Assembly (NCBI GenBank): GCA_002491605.1
Contig: DKWG01000039.1
Coordinates: 1 to 42,023, forward strand
Source of the DNA: Ruminococcus sp. UBA7158
GTDB taxonomy: Bacteria > Bacillota > Clostridia > Oscillospirales > Ruminococcaceae
Direction: 5' to 3'
DNA: 42,023 bases
Shown: piece by piece, positions 30,822 to 38,916 of the stretch
How the letters are laid out: each line of letters begins with the position of its first letter
Position numbering within the stretch: the stretch's first letter is position 1
The notes under the pieces: model-generated
What the model saw: the letters and a program-made list of their open reading frames with translations, nothing else
Told to the model about the DNA's origin: nothing
The model's database searches: none
Program-made: the position numbers and the translations under genes

Positions 30822-31271
30822 TTAATTATTGCAAGAAGTTTTCGATGTTTTTTTCTTAAGTTTACTCAAAAACGGCAGCCCGCACAAATGCTTTATCGGT
30901 TTTTTGAATGTTTTCACCAATAAACCAAGTATTTTGACAAGAGTCTCGAGCGCAGCGGAAAGCGCTCCGCACACTATTCTTCCCAAGGTCAGTATGTAAA
31001 CTGCGAAGCCTGCCGAAAACCCTGCCAAGGCAAATGCGCGCATTCTTCCTTCAAGCAATTCAACGCAAAATGCGTAATATACAGTCCCGAAGAGCACAAC
31101 AAATATCAAATCCTCAACCAGCACTGCCGCCGTATTGTGCTTTACGCTCAGTCTCGCCGCCCTTAATATGTCATAGACTGCGCCGAGCACTGCGCCTGCC
31201 ATGAGCGACAAAACAATCAGATGCGCCTCCTCGTGTACTCCCAAAAACATTCCGTCGTACCCGGGCGTCAT
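30822..31271 (-). CDS. yabQ: spore cortex biosynthesis protein YabQ
   Basis: YabQ is a mother-cell membrane protein needed for spore cortex formation. The 149-residue product has several hydrophobic segments, including SLMAGAVLGAVYDILRAAR near the N terminus, a YabQ hallmark, and a basic C-terminal tail with KLKKKTSKTS. Its ATG overlaps the yabP stop by four bases (ATGA), so the pair is translationally coupled. This is one of the strongest signs that the organism forms spores. Confidence 0.9.
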   Translation of the reverse strand: MTPGYDGMFLGVHEEAHLIVLSLMAGAVLGAVYDILRAARLSVKHNTAAVLVEDLIFVVLFGTVYYAFCVELLEGRMRAFALAGFSAGFAVYILTLGRIVCGALSAALETLVKILGLLVKTFKKPIKHLCGLPFLSKLKKKTSKTSCNN

Positions 31272-31549
31272 CTTGTTATTTTACCCCAAAGCGATGGCTT
31301 TTTTGTTCGATCCTTGTCGCCGTACACCAAAGATTTTACCTCGCCGGTTATGTCCATATCCCCGGATTCCAAATTCACCGAGTCGACGTGCAAACCTTTT
31401 CCCCTGATAACAAGCTCTCCGAGGGTTGTAAAGAGCGACACCTCGTTTTCATCAAAGCTTTCAACGTCCGTCACTCCGGACATTGAAAGCCTGCTTCTAT
31501 CCTCTAAAATAATATTGTGCCGTTTCGACGACATCTCAAGCTCAGACAT
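31268..31549 (-). CDS. yabP: sporulation protein YabP
   Basis: YabP belongs to the YabP/YqfC family, made in the mother cell under sigma-E in B. subtilis. The 93-residue product has the family pattern RHNIILEDRSRLSMSGVTDV, then TTLGELVIRGKGLHV and a C-terminal VKSLVYGDK block. GAAAGGA lies 11 bases before the ATG. It is first in the yabP-yabQ-divIC-yabR order, and the upstream region (31590-31650) holds a CATATACT element that could be a sigma-E-type -10, though no clear -35 is seen. Confidence 0.92.
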   Translation of the reverse strand: MSELEMSSKRHNIILEDRSRLSMSGVTDVESFDENEVSLFTTLGELVIRGKGLHVDSVNLESGDMDITGEVKSLVYGDKDRTKKPSLWGKITR

Positions 31550-31651
31550 ATCTATACCGTTCCTTTCTCACAGACCCATGTTTTCGCCGTCTGCATAAAG
31601 CTTTATTCATTTAAATGAGCGATTGGTACTACAGTATATGAACGGTAAACG

Positions 31652-31686
31652 AAAAAAATGCCGCCCGTACCTGCGAGCGGCATTTT
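31652..31686 (-). terminator. intrinsic terminator of the ABC binding protein gene
   Basis: AAAATGCCGC (31655-31664) pairs with GCGGCATTTT (31677-31686), and a T-run follows on the minus strand. It lies 14 bases after the stop of the binding protein gene and shortly before the yabP promoter region. Confidence 0.92.
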
Positions 31687-31699
31687 CACTGTTAAATTA

Positions 31700-33118
31700 T
31701 CATCCTGCGGCACTTTCTTCTATTGCCGCATTCAATTCTTCTATATAATACTGAACTGAATCTACATATGATTCCTTGAGCTGTGCCCATGTTTTAGCGT
31801 TTGTTCCTGTTGTTCCGTTGACCAGATTGTTGACAGCTGTATTAAGCTGTGCCGGGCAGCCGGACGAGAAGTTTACGACAGGGAAATCCTTGGCGATTTT
31901 CTGACAGGTGTCGTTCATGTCGAGCATATCCTGATTCCAAAGATATATTTCCTTTAACTGCTTAACATCGATATCGATAACAGTCGGGTCGATAATCTTA
32001 AAGCGCTCGCACATTGAAAGCAATACAACGCCCTCGGGATTCTCTGCGCCCTGAACGATATGGTATCCTACAGGCTGACCTGCCAAGTAGTAGTTGCCGT
32101 CGCCGTTGGGATTTCTCGGAATCGGAACGAACATAAGCTCGTTATTGGCGATATCGCCCCATACAGCAGAAATATCGTCAACAGGACCTGTAAACGCCCA
32201 CTTTTCTCTGAGCCAGAATAAGCAAAGGCCTTCCTTAATTCCTGCGCCGTCCTGCTCTGTACCTCTCATGATATTCGGGCACCTGCAGTTATTCTTGTTG
32301 AGGTCGTAAATAACTGTCTGGACAGCCTCTAAAGACGGGTCGTCGAGGTTGTGGATAAACTTGCCGTCCTCATCGATGGCAATCAGAGTTACGCCTGTTG
32401 AGTTGACGAGGGCTGCCTGCCATGACCAGCCGTCAAGAGCGTATCTGTTTTCATCAGGGTCGGAAAAATCGACGCACATCTGATAGAAAACATCCCATGT
32501 CCACTCGTCGTTCATGAACAATTCCTGAGGGTCGTCAAAGCCCCATTCCTCAATAACTCTGCGGTTATAAGCGCAGACGTCCTGTGCCTTAACATCTGTG
32601 CAGATGATATAAGGCTCACCGTTCATTGTAAAGTATCTTTGAACAAATTCAGCGTTGCCTGCCCAAAGCGGATCGGTATAGTCGATGTAATCCGTTACGG
32701 GAACGAACACGCCCTTCATGCACTTATCAGGGAATGTGCTGACGGAGCAGGTTGTGAAGTCGGGAGCTGTGCCTGCCGTTATGAGTGCGGCAAGGTCGTC
32801 GAACCTTGAGCCGTATGTAGTTTCAACCCACTCAACCTCGCCGTTGTACTTTTCGGAGAAGGTCCAGTAGCCGGTGTTGACGATTTCATCCTCGGAGTAG
32901 TTATGGAAGCCGTCTACCCAGTGGTGGAACTTTACCGTTGAGTTTGCGCCCGCAGCCGTCTCGGCGTCGGGAAGCATAATTCCGGCAGCAGCCAAAATTG
33001 CCTCGGAATCCTCTGTCGAAAGTGTGAGCTTGATAATTTCGCGCGTCTTCTTTCCGCAGCCGACCAATGCAAACACCATCAGCGCCGCCAAAACAAGTGC
33101 CGTTATTCTTTTAGCCAT
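31700..33118 (-). CDS. ABC transporter substrate-binding lipoprotein, family 1 (orphan)
   Basis: The 472-residue product is a lipoprotein with lipobox ALVGC (Cys21). It has the layout of family 1 extracellular binding proteins, which capture sugars or other solutes for ABC importers: a strand rich N-lobe with VKFHHWVDG, a central TAGTAPDFTTCSVSTFPD segment typical of the hinge region, and a C-lobe with aromatic residues. The substrate cannot be told. No permease or ATPase gene is nearby, so it must work with distant components or act as a sensor. It has its own promoter, a hairpin leader and terminators on both sides. Confidence 0.85.
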   Translation of the reverse strand: MAKRITALVLAALMVFALVGCGKKTREIIKLTLSTEDSEAILAAAGIMLPDAETAAGANSTVKFHHWVDGFHNYSEDEIVNTGYWTFSEKYNGEVEWVETTYGSRFDDLAALITAGTAPDFTTCSVSTFPDKCMKGVFVPVTDYIDYTDPLWAGNAEFVQRYFTMNGEPYIICTDVKAQDVCAYNRRVIEEWGFDDPQELFMNDEWTWDVFYQMCVDFSDPDENRYALDGWSWQAALVNSTGVTLIAIDEDGKFIHNLDDPSLEAVQTVIYDLNKNNCRCPNIMRGTEQDGAGIKEGLCLFWLREKWAFTGPVDDISAVWGDIANNELMFVPIPRNPNGDGNYYLAGQPVGYHIVQGAENPEGVVLLSMCERFKIIDPTVIDIDVKQLKEIYLWNQDMLDMNDTCQKIAKDFPVVNFSSGCPAQLNTAVNNLVNGTTGTNAKTWAQLKESYVDSVQYYIEELNAAIEESAAG

Positions 33119-33150
33119 AATGTCTTCCTTTCAAATAATTGTGATAATCT

Positions 33151-33184
33151 CGTTTTCCCGACACCTTTGTGTATTGAGAAAACG
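33151..33184 (-). promoter_or_regulatory. leader hairpin before the ABC binding protein gene
   Basis: CGTTTTC (33151-33157) pairs with GAAAACG (33178-33184), with an inner ACAC/GTGT stem. It lies between promoter and start codon with no T-run. It may be an operator or an mRNA control element. Confidence 0.45.
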
Positions 33185-33218
33185 GCGCACAAAATCGCTG
33201 TAATATTTGCTGATTAAT

Positions 33219-33247
33219 ATTATATCATATGTCACTGTCGTTTTAAA
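33219..33247 (-). promoter_or_regulatory. promoter of the ABC binding protein gene
   Basis: On the minus strand a perfect TATAAT (33219-33224) follows TTTAAA (33242-33247) at a 17-base spacing. The leader to the ATG is about 95 bases. Confidence 0.6.
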
Positions 33248-33381
33248 TAACTTATTTTCACGAAATTAGCTTATAGGTTTTGTATAAAATTCATATAAGT
33301 TTTCATATATCGCATTAATACGTCGTGCAATTATTATAATCACGATTTCTGCTTACACCGATAACAGCTTATAAGACATAC

Positions 33382-33417
33382 AAAAAATCAAGCCGTACAA
33401 ATCAATCCGACGGCTTG
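33382..33417 (-). terminator. second terminator after the SH3-transglutaminase gene
   Basis: CAAGCCGT (33389-33396) pairs perfectly with ACGGCTTG (33410-33417), and the minus strand continues ATTTTTTG. It lies downstream of the first terminator at 33472-33500, so read-through is doubly blocked. Confidence 0.85.
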
Positions 33418-33471
33418 TATGGCTTGACGTGCGGGTCGAAACAAATTTTCAAGCAAGTCAAAACGCAAAAC

Positions 33472-33500
33472 GCCGCCTCGGCTTTTTGCACCGAAGCGGC
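33472..33500 (-). terminator. first terminator after the SH3-transglutaminase gene
   Basis: GCCGCCTCGG (33472-33481) pairs with CCGAAGCGGC (33491-33500) with one wobble. On the minus strand it is followed by GTTTTGCGTTTTG. It lies 28 bases after the stop. Confidence 0.8.
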
Positions 33501-33527
33501 ATTTATTATCAATTCAAGATATGATTT

Positions 33528-35216
33528 TTAGTTCTTTACGAGTCTGTAGGTTCTTACCCAGCCGTCGCCGTTAGCCAAAACGTCGCCGCAGGTATACTTA
33601 GAGGTTATGCCCTCCAAAACCTTTGAGTTGTAAGCGGACTTCTTATAGTTAGCGCTGAACTGGTCGTAAAGCTCCTTGGTTGCAAACTTGATCGATACAT
33701 ATGCGTACTGACCGTTTGCGTTTGCGACAACATCCTTAGTTGCCTGCTTGATTATCTTTTCAGCTTCACTGTAGGATGTTGCATAGTAGCCGTTGACATT
33801 GTGCCAGTTGTACTTAAGGCTGTTTGCAGCAGGCTCACGGTAGTAGGTCATGTCGAAGACGTCCTTATGAGTTCTTGCCATGAAGTCGTCGTCAACGAGG
33901 AAGTAGCTGTAGTCGATATAATTGGGGTCGAGCATTGTGGGGCTCATCGGGTCACACCATGTCGGGTCTATATTGTACCAGTTGCTGCCTACCTTAACCT
34001 TAACCCAGATATGCTTAGCCTCGTGTCCTATACCCTCTGCAAAGCATACGTCATATCCTGCCTTGTTCAAGAGGTAGAACAGTCCCTTTGCGTAGCCCAA
34101 GCAGGTAGGTCTGCCGTCTACAATTGAGCCGTAGGCATTTGATTCCCATTTGCCGGGAGCAGGACCGCCTATGCTGGACTGGTCGCAGGTGCAGTTCAAA
34201 ACGAGCCAATCGTTTATGTACTTAATCTTCTGATAATCAGACCATGAGCTCTTGAGGTTTTTAACAACCTTATCAGCCTTGCTGCGAAGCTCGGCTACCA
34301 TCTGATCTGCTTCTTCCTTGGTGTTTACATAATACTTAACGGTAACGCTCTTCAATGCGCCGTTGGTTGAATATGTTGTTGCACCCATTGTCTTAACATA
34401 GCAGTAGTCGACTGCAAGAATGGGGAGCATGAGGTTTGCAAAGCTCTCAGCCTCGGCAGCAGAGATAACAGGCTCGACCAAGATGTTGGTCTCGAGGTTC
34501 TGAATGCCTTCCATTACCTGATTCAGCACGGTTACGAATCTGTCTTCCTTGACCTGCTTAATCATGTAATCCCAGCCGTTATCATGTACCCAGTTGCCGT
34601 ACGAAACGCTTGAGCCGGGTGTCTGGGGGTTGTCGTCGATGGTAACGTTGCTGTCATCGTCACCGTCGTCAATTATAACGTCGTCATCATCGTCGGTTGT
34701 GACAACGGGAGTATCCGAGGGCTTAACATCGGTAAGATAAGCGTTGCTGACATAACCTACGCCGCCGTTGATTATAACTCTGTACCAGCCTGTTGACGCA
34801 CGGCCTGTTACGGTTACTGCTTCGTTCTTCTTGAAGCTTCCGATTCTGTCAAAGCTTGCGCTCGGACCGCTTCTTACGTTGAGCGAGTCGGTAGCATACA
34901 TAGTAGCCGACATATCTTCAACTGTGTAATCATTTTTGTCCTTAACTGTAGTTACAGGCGCAGGAGTTGTAACCGGTTCGGTAACGGTTGTCGGAGGGGT
35001 TGTAACCGGAACGTCAGGCTCTGTGACCGGCTCGGGGGTAGTTTCGGGAACAGCCGGGTCGGTTGCTGCGGTAGTATCGTCGGTTACAACTGTAACGGGA
35101 TCTGTTGTCGGAAGTGTTTCGACAGGGTCCTCAACAGTCTTTTCGCAGCCTGCGAGCATGGTAAACATCATTACCGCCGCAAGCAAAAGCGACACGAACT
35201 TCTTTGCTTTGCTCAT
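33528..35216 (-). CDS. SH3b and transglutaminase-like domain lipoprotein
   Basis: The 562-residue product is a surface lipoprotein (lipobox MLAGC, Cys24) with a Pro/Thr/Val-rich linker (about 30-92), a bacterial SH3 domain (about 103-163, with LNVRSGPSASFDRIG and GWYRVI), an Asp-rich spacer (175-195), and a C-terminal transglutaminase-like domain. The catalytic triad can be placed as Cys372 (GRPTCLGYAKG), His402 (AKHIWVKV) and Asp417 (YNIDPTWCDP). Such domains act as transglutaminases, proteases or cell-wall-associated enzymes; which one is not known here. It is a paralogue of the next gene, with its own promoter and two terminators. Confidence 0.88.
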   Translation of the reverse strand: MSKAKKFVSLLLAAVMMFTMLAGCEKTVEDPVETLPTTDPVTVVTDDTTAATDPAVPETTPEPVTEPDVPVTTPPTTVTEPVTTPAPVTTVKDKNDYTVEDMSATMYATDSLNVRSGPSASFDRIGSFKKNEAVTVTGRASTGWYRVIINGGVGYVSNAYLTDVKPSDTPVVTTDDDDDVIIDDGDDDSNVTIDDNPQTPGSSVSYGNWVHDNGWDYMIKQVKEDRFVTVLNQVMEGIQNLETNILVEPVISAAEAESFANLMLPILAVDYCYVKTMGATTYSTNGALKSVTVKYYVNTKEEADQMVAELRSKADKVVKNLKSSWSDYQKIKYINDWLVLNCTCDQSSIGGPAPGKWESNAYGSIVDGRPTCLGYAKGLFYLLNKAGYDVCFAEGIGHEAKHIWVKVKVGSNWYNIDPTWCDPMSPTMLDPNYIDYSYFLVDDDFMARTHKDVFDMTYYREPAANSLKYNWHNVNGYYATSYSEAEKIIKQATKDVVANANGQYAYVSIKFATKELYDQFSANYKKSAYNSKVLEGITSKYTCGDVLANGDGWVRTYRLVKN

Positions 35217-35240
35217 GATTAAATCTTCCTTTCTTTACCG

Positions 35241-35267
35241 TTCTCATACTTAATTCCTATATGAGAA
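35241..35267 (-). promoter_or_regulatory. 8-bp inverted repeat in the leader of the SH3-transglutaminase gene
   Basis: TTCTCATA (35241-35248) and TATGAGAA (35260-35267) form a perfect 8-bp stem with an 11-base loop, about 25-50 bases before the start codon. It may be an operator or a leader hairpin. Confidence 0.45.
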
Positions 35268-35304
35268 TCAAAGCAAAATAACATTATAATTTACTCTTTA
35301 AAAT

Positions 35305-35333
35305 ATCTTATCACAGTTTTCACCGTTTGTCTA
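35305..35333 (-). promoter_or_regulatory. putative promoter of the SH3-transglutaminase gene
   Basis: On the minus strand TAGACA (35328-35333) and TAAGAT (35305-35310) are spaced by 17 bases. The promoter lies almost directly after the stop of the upstream gene, which has no clear terminator, so some read-through is possible. Confidence 0.5.
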
Positions 35334-35347
35334 CAGCAATATAAAAT

Positions 35348-36682
35348 TTATTCCTCATCCAAAATGGTGATAACAAGAGTACCCGTCTTTTCATTAATAG
35401 ACTTCTGCCACTTGGCGGTTTTAATCTTGTCCTTTGTTTCCTTGCTTGCTTCAATCAAAATGCTTTCAAGCTTATTATTGCCCAACGAGCCGCCGGCAAC
35501 AGCCTTGTATATTTTGTTGATGGTGTCGCCGTCGTCGGCACGAAGGTAAATATATCTTCTGCCGTCCTTAACAGCTTCTATTGCCTGCTTTTTGATTATG
35601 TCGTAGGCCTCGTCTGCGTCATTTGTGTAGTAACCCATGACCTTATGGTAGTTTAAATCCATTGAGTCAGCCACGGGAGTCTTATAGTAGCTGCTTTCGT
35701 ACTTTTTCGCATGGTCTTTTAACAGTTCTTCATCGCTGATAAACAAATAGTCATATCCTACATAGTTGACGTCGGTGATGTTCTGAGGGTCGTCCCATGT
35801 CGGGTCTATTACATACCATTTGCCGTCCGAGCATTTAACGTAAACCCATTTATGCTTAACCGACGTGTCCTTGCCCTCGCCTGTTGCAAAGGCAACCTCG
35901 TAGCCTGCTCTGTCTAAAAGCAAAAGCATTGCATCGGAATAGCCCTGACAGGTAGCCTTGCCCTCGACAAGCGCACCGTATGCCGTAAACGGGCTGGCAG
36001 CGTCGTCGCTGTAGTCGCAGCTTAAAATAAGCTCATCGTGAAGATATTTAATCTTTTCAAAGTCTGTGCCGCTCGGCATCTTATCGACGATTTCCTTGAG
36101 CCTTTTCTCCAACGACTCAGCTCTTTCAACTGCGTCATCCTCGTAGTCGACTCTGTAGTCAAGGGTAAGACCCTTTACCATTCCTGATTCGTCTGCATGA
36201 ACCTTAAACTTTGTGCCGCGCCATGTGTAAAACATCGAGCAGTTTATTACCAAATCCAAAAAGCTGTCTGCTTGGTCCTTGGGAACGCCTATCGACAGAG
36301 GGCAGTAAAGCATAACGTCGTTAATGGCGTTCATAACCTCGCCGAGATTGATTTTAGTGTCCTCATCGAGCTGCTCCCAAACATGAGCTATGCCGTTTTG
36401 CTCTATGAATGCAGAATCAAATTCATATTTCCAGTCAGCATCGGGCTTGGGCTTGGTGCTTGTATTGTTTTCGGTTTTGTTGTCCTCGGTGACTGTCGGC
36501 TGACTGTCGGGCGATGGGGTGTTGCCGTCTGTTACTACGGGAGTATTTTGATCCTCGGTAACGGTGACGGAATTATCAGGGCTGAGGGTTTTGTCGTTTT
36601 CATTGTTTTCAATATCCGAACAAGCGCACATGGAAATGCCCATTACTGCGCAAATAATTAGGCTTAGTATTCTTTTTTTCAT
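35348..36682 (-). CDS. transglutaminase-like domain lipoprotein
   Basis: The 444-residue product is a lipoprotein with a lipobox near Cys21 (ISMCAC), a Thr/Asn/Asp-rich linker to about residue 80, and a transglutaminase-like domain in the second half. The triad can be placed as Cys about 245 (KATCQGYSDAM), His about 277 (VKHKWVYV) and Asp about 293 (VIDPTWDDP). It resembles the neighbouring gene but lacks the SH3 domain and Asp-rich spacer, so the two look like a duplicated pair that has diverged in its N-terminal part. The ATG at 36682 is preferred over the TTG at 36685; AAAGGA lies upstream of both. It is expressed from a strong promoter with a leader of about 150 bases. Confidence 0.85.
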   Translation of the reverse strand: MKKRILSLIICAVMGISMCACSDIENNENDKTLSPDNSVTVTEDQNTPVVTDGNTPSPDSQPTVTEDNKTENNTSTKPKPDADWKYEFDSAFIEQNGIAHVWEQLDEDTKINLGEVMNAINDVMLYCPLSIGVPKDQADSFLDLVINCSMFYTWRGTKFKVHADESGMVKGLTLDYRVDYEDDAVERAESLEKRLKEIVDKMPSGTDFEKIKYLHDELILSCDYSDDAASPFTAYGALVEGKATCQGYSDAMLLLLDRAGYEVAFATGEGKDTSVKHKWVYVKCSDGKWYVIDPTWDDPQNITDVNYVGYDYLFISDEELLKDHAKKYESSYYKTPVADSMDLNYHKVMGYYTNDADEAYDIIKKQAIEAVKDGRRYIYLRADDGDTINKIYKAVAGGSLGNNKLESILIEASKETKDKIKTAKWQKSINEKTGTLVITILDEE

Positions 36683-36841
36683 CAAAGCTGTAGTCCTTTC
36701 ATTGCGATAAGCAGTCCGGCTGAAAATTTCCGGCTGCCGTTGTCTCTTTACAATATGGTACGGTGCTTACACAACACTGTAATCGCCGCCATTTTCACAT
36801 TTATAATACATCTAAGCGCCGAATTTTATTGCATGAAATAT

Positions 36842-36870
36842 ATAATAAACTTAAATATTTGCCGTGTCAA
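36842..36870 (-). promoter_or_regulatory. strong promoter of the transglutaminase lipoprotein gene
   Basis: On the minus strand a perfect TTGACA (36865-36870) and TATTAT (36842-36847) are spaced by 17 bases, identical in both hexamers to the promoter of the surface protein at 12434-12462. Confidence 0.85.
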
Positions 36871-36920
36871 TAAAAATTCCTTGCCCGTTCATTAATTTTT
36901 TCTTAAACCTGACATTGGGA

Positions 36921-37808
36921 TTATCTAAGCTCTGCAAGGCAGTAAAGAATAATCTCGCCGAGACGGGTCGTCGGGCTTGCAAACTCCGACATATCTATAT
37001 AAATCACATCCGCCTTAACGCCGTCAAGCTCCCCTGACCTCAGCGACGAGTCGGCAAATATAACCCTGAAGTCTAAGGCTTCAAGCTCTTCCTTAGATAC
37101 AAGCCTTTGCTCGCTTCCGTCAAGAACGTTTTTGCCGAAAACGCCGAGCATATCGGTCGCTATATCAGCCCCTGCCGACACGGCGTATTTACCGTCAACA
37201 GCTGCGTTCACTATAACAAAGCTAATATCTATTCCTGCGTTCTGAGCCTCGGTCATGCGCTCGTCAATTTCCCTGAGAGCGGCTGCGGCTATGTCCTGAG
37301 AATCGACCGAGCCGTAGAAAATCATAGCAAGCTTTATATACTCCTCGACAAGATAGGAAAAGCTTTTGGGCGTTTCCAAGTATAAATACCTTATTCCGGA
37401 CTGCTTCAGCTTAACAACGTCCGCAGAAGCAATAGGGGACTGAGATATTACCAGCTCGGGGGAAAGCTCAATTATCTTATCTATGTCAGGAAAAGCAGGG
37501 CTTCCTACAGCTTCAATACCCGGCATATTGCAGTACTCGCTGACGCCCACAAGCCTGTCTGTCAGCGAAAGCTCGGCTAAAATCGAGGTTAAAGCCGGAG
37601 ACAGCGACACAACGGTTTGCGGCGACGACTCAAAGCTCTCGTTGTCAAAGCTCACCGGGTAAGCCTGTTTAATCGGCGGAGAGTCGGTTACAATAGGTAA
37701 AGAGGTATTCTCCTCTTGCGGCTCATCAATCGAGTCGCAGCTGCAAAGCGTTAAAAAAATCACAGACAATGCAGCCAATATACAAAAAACTTTACTTTTC
37801 ATCAGCAC
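36921..37808 (-). CDS. siderophore/cobalamin-type ABC binding lipoprotein (BtuF/FhuD family)
   Basis: The 295-residue product is a lipoprotein (lipobox TLCSC, Cys24) with the PF01497-type layout: an N-lobe with VVSLSPALTSILAELSLTDRLVGVSEYC, a middle DIDKIIELSPELVISQSP segment, and a C-lobe with KNVLDGSEQRLVSKEELEALD. Proteins of this family capture Fe(III)-siderophores, haem or cobalamin for ABC import. No permease or ATPase is beside it. It starts with GTG (or the ATG at 37802) and overlaps the tsaD stop by one base, so it is translated with tsaD. No cobalamin riboswitch can lie before it, because the region is coding. Confidence 0.82.
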   Translation of the reverse strand: MLMKSKVFCILAALSVIFLTLCSCDSIDEPQEENTSLPIVTDSPPIKQAYPVSFDNESFESSPQTVVSLSPALTSILAELSLTDRLVGVSEYCNMPGIEAVGSPAFPDIDKIIELSPELVISQSPIASADVVKLKQSGIRYLYLETPKSFSYLVEEYIKLAMIFYGSVDSQDIAAAALREIDERMTEAQNAGIDISFVIVNAAVDGKYAVSAGADIATDMLGVFGKNVLDGSEQRLVSKEELEALDFRVIFADSSLRSGELDGVKADVIYIDMSEFASPTTRLGEIILYCLAELR

Positions 37809-38818
37809 TAAATATCCTCTAACGAAAGCGTTGCTACGGCATTGAGCGACTCATCCGCTCTTTTGCCCGAAACAAAATCATAATAGCCCTGAGCGCCTAT
37901 CATGGCGGCGTTATCTCCGCAGTACTTAAACTGCGGCATATAAAGCTTATATCCTCGCTTTTTGCACTCACGGCTTATCTTATCCCTTATGCCGGTGTTT
38001 GCGCTGACTCCTCCGGCGACCGCAATATCAGTATACCCCAAATTTTCTGCGGCAAGCATAAGCTTTTGCGCCAAAATATCGCAGACTGTTTTTTGGAAGG
38101 ACGCCGCAACATCCGACTTGTTTATCGGCTCTCCTCGCTGCTCGCTGTTGTGCATGAGGTTTATAACGGCTGTCTTTATACCCGAGAAGGAAAAATCATA
38201 CTCGCAGCCGCTGAGCTTGGGGTGAGGGAATTTATAGGCGTTTTTGTCGCCCTTGGTGCTTTCCTCGTCTATATGCTTTCCGCCCGGGTAGGGATAGCCC
38301 AAGGTTCTTGCCACCTTGTCAAAGCATTCTCCTGCGGCGTCGTCACGGGTTCTGCCTATGACCCTAAATTCCGTATGAGTTTTAACCTCGACCAAATGCG
38401 AATGTCCGCCGCTTACAACCAAGCAAAGATACGGCGGCTCAAGCTCAGGATGCGATATATAGTTTGCGGCTATGTGACCGGCTATGTGATGAACTGCCAC
38501 AAGCGGCTTGTTATAAGCAAACGCCAAGCCCTTTGCAAAGCTGACGCCGACAAGCAGCGCACCGATGAGCCCGGGGGCGTATGTTACCGCAACTGCGTCT
38601 ATATCGTCCATTGTACAGCCCGAAGCTGAAAGAGCCTCTTCAACAACACCCGATATATTCTCCGCATGACGTCTTGAAGCTATTTCGGGGACAACTCCGC
38701 CGTAAAGCTTATGCTCGTCTATCTGCGACGCTACTATGTTTGATAAAACCGTCCTGCCGTCCTCAACAACTGCGGCTGCTGTTTCATCGCAGGAGCTTTC
38801 TATTGCTAAAATCTTCAT
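37808..38818 (-). CDS. tsaD: tRNA N6-adenosine threonylcarbamoyltransferase TsaD
   Basis: TsaD transfers threonylcarbamoyl to A37 of ANN-decoding tRNAs, working with TsaB, TsaC and TsaE. The 336-residue product has the ASKHA fold with the metal-binding HHIAGH segment (His111, His115), VSGGHSHLV, and the C-terminal block GGVSANTGIR. AGAGGCGTAAA precedes the ATG. It follows rimI by about 98 bases; the usual partner genes tsaB and tsaE are not in the window. Confidence 0.96.
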   Translation of the reverse strand: MKILAIESSCDETAAAVVEDGRTVLSNIVASQIDEHKLYGGVVPEIASRRHAENISGVVEEALSASGCTMDDIDAVAVTYAPGLIGALLVGVSFAKGLAFAYNKPLVAVHHIAGHIAANYISHPELEPPYLCLVVSGGHSHLVEVKTHTEFRVIGRTRDDAAGECFDKVARTLGYPYPGGKHIDEESTKGDKNAYKFPHPKLSGCEYDFSFSGIKTAVINLMHNSEQRGEPINKSDVAASFQKTVCDILAQKLMLAAENLGYTDIAVAGGVSANTGIRDKISRECKKRGYKLYMPQFKYCGDNAAMIGAQGYYDFVSGKRADESLNAVATLSLEDI

Positions 38819-38916
38819 TTTACGCCTCTTTTAATGTTAGTCAAAGTACTTTTTATCCAGTGTGAGCGCTTCATATGGGCTATTAATCTGAATTAACCCA
38901 ACCTACACAATGCCCG

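Larger units (their letters stand above)
33119..33527. other. intergenic region with tandem terminators, promoter and leader hairpin
   Basis: These 409 bases contain two terminators for the transglutaminase gene upstream (33472-33500 and 33382-33417), the promoter of the binding protein gene (33219-33247), and a leader hairpin (33151-33184). The stretch 33250-33380 is AT-rich and otherwise featureless. Confidence 0.75.

Noticed and set aside
34936..35253. Gly/Val/Thr-rich open frame opposite the transglutaminase lipoprotein
   Set aside because: It is the mirror of the Pro/Thr/Val-rich linker, not an independent gene.
37800..37830. Cobalamin riboswitch before the BtuF-like gene
   Set aside because: The gene overlaps the end of tsaD, so there is no leader for a riboswitch.
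38066..38629. 187-residue open frame opposite tsaD
   Set aside because: It is fully antisense to tsaD, which has clear family motifs, and its translation has no recognisable domain or ribosome binding site.
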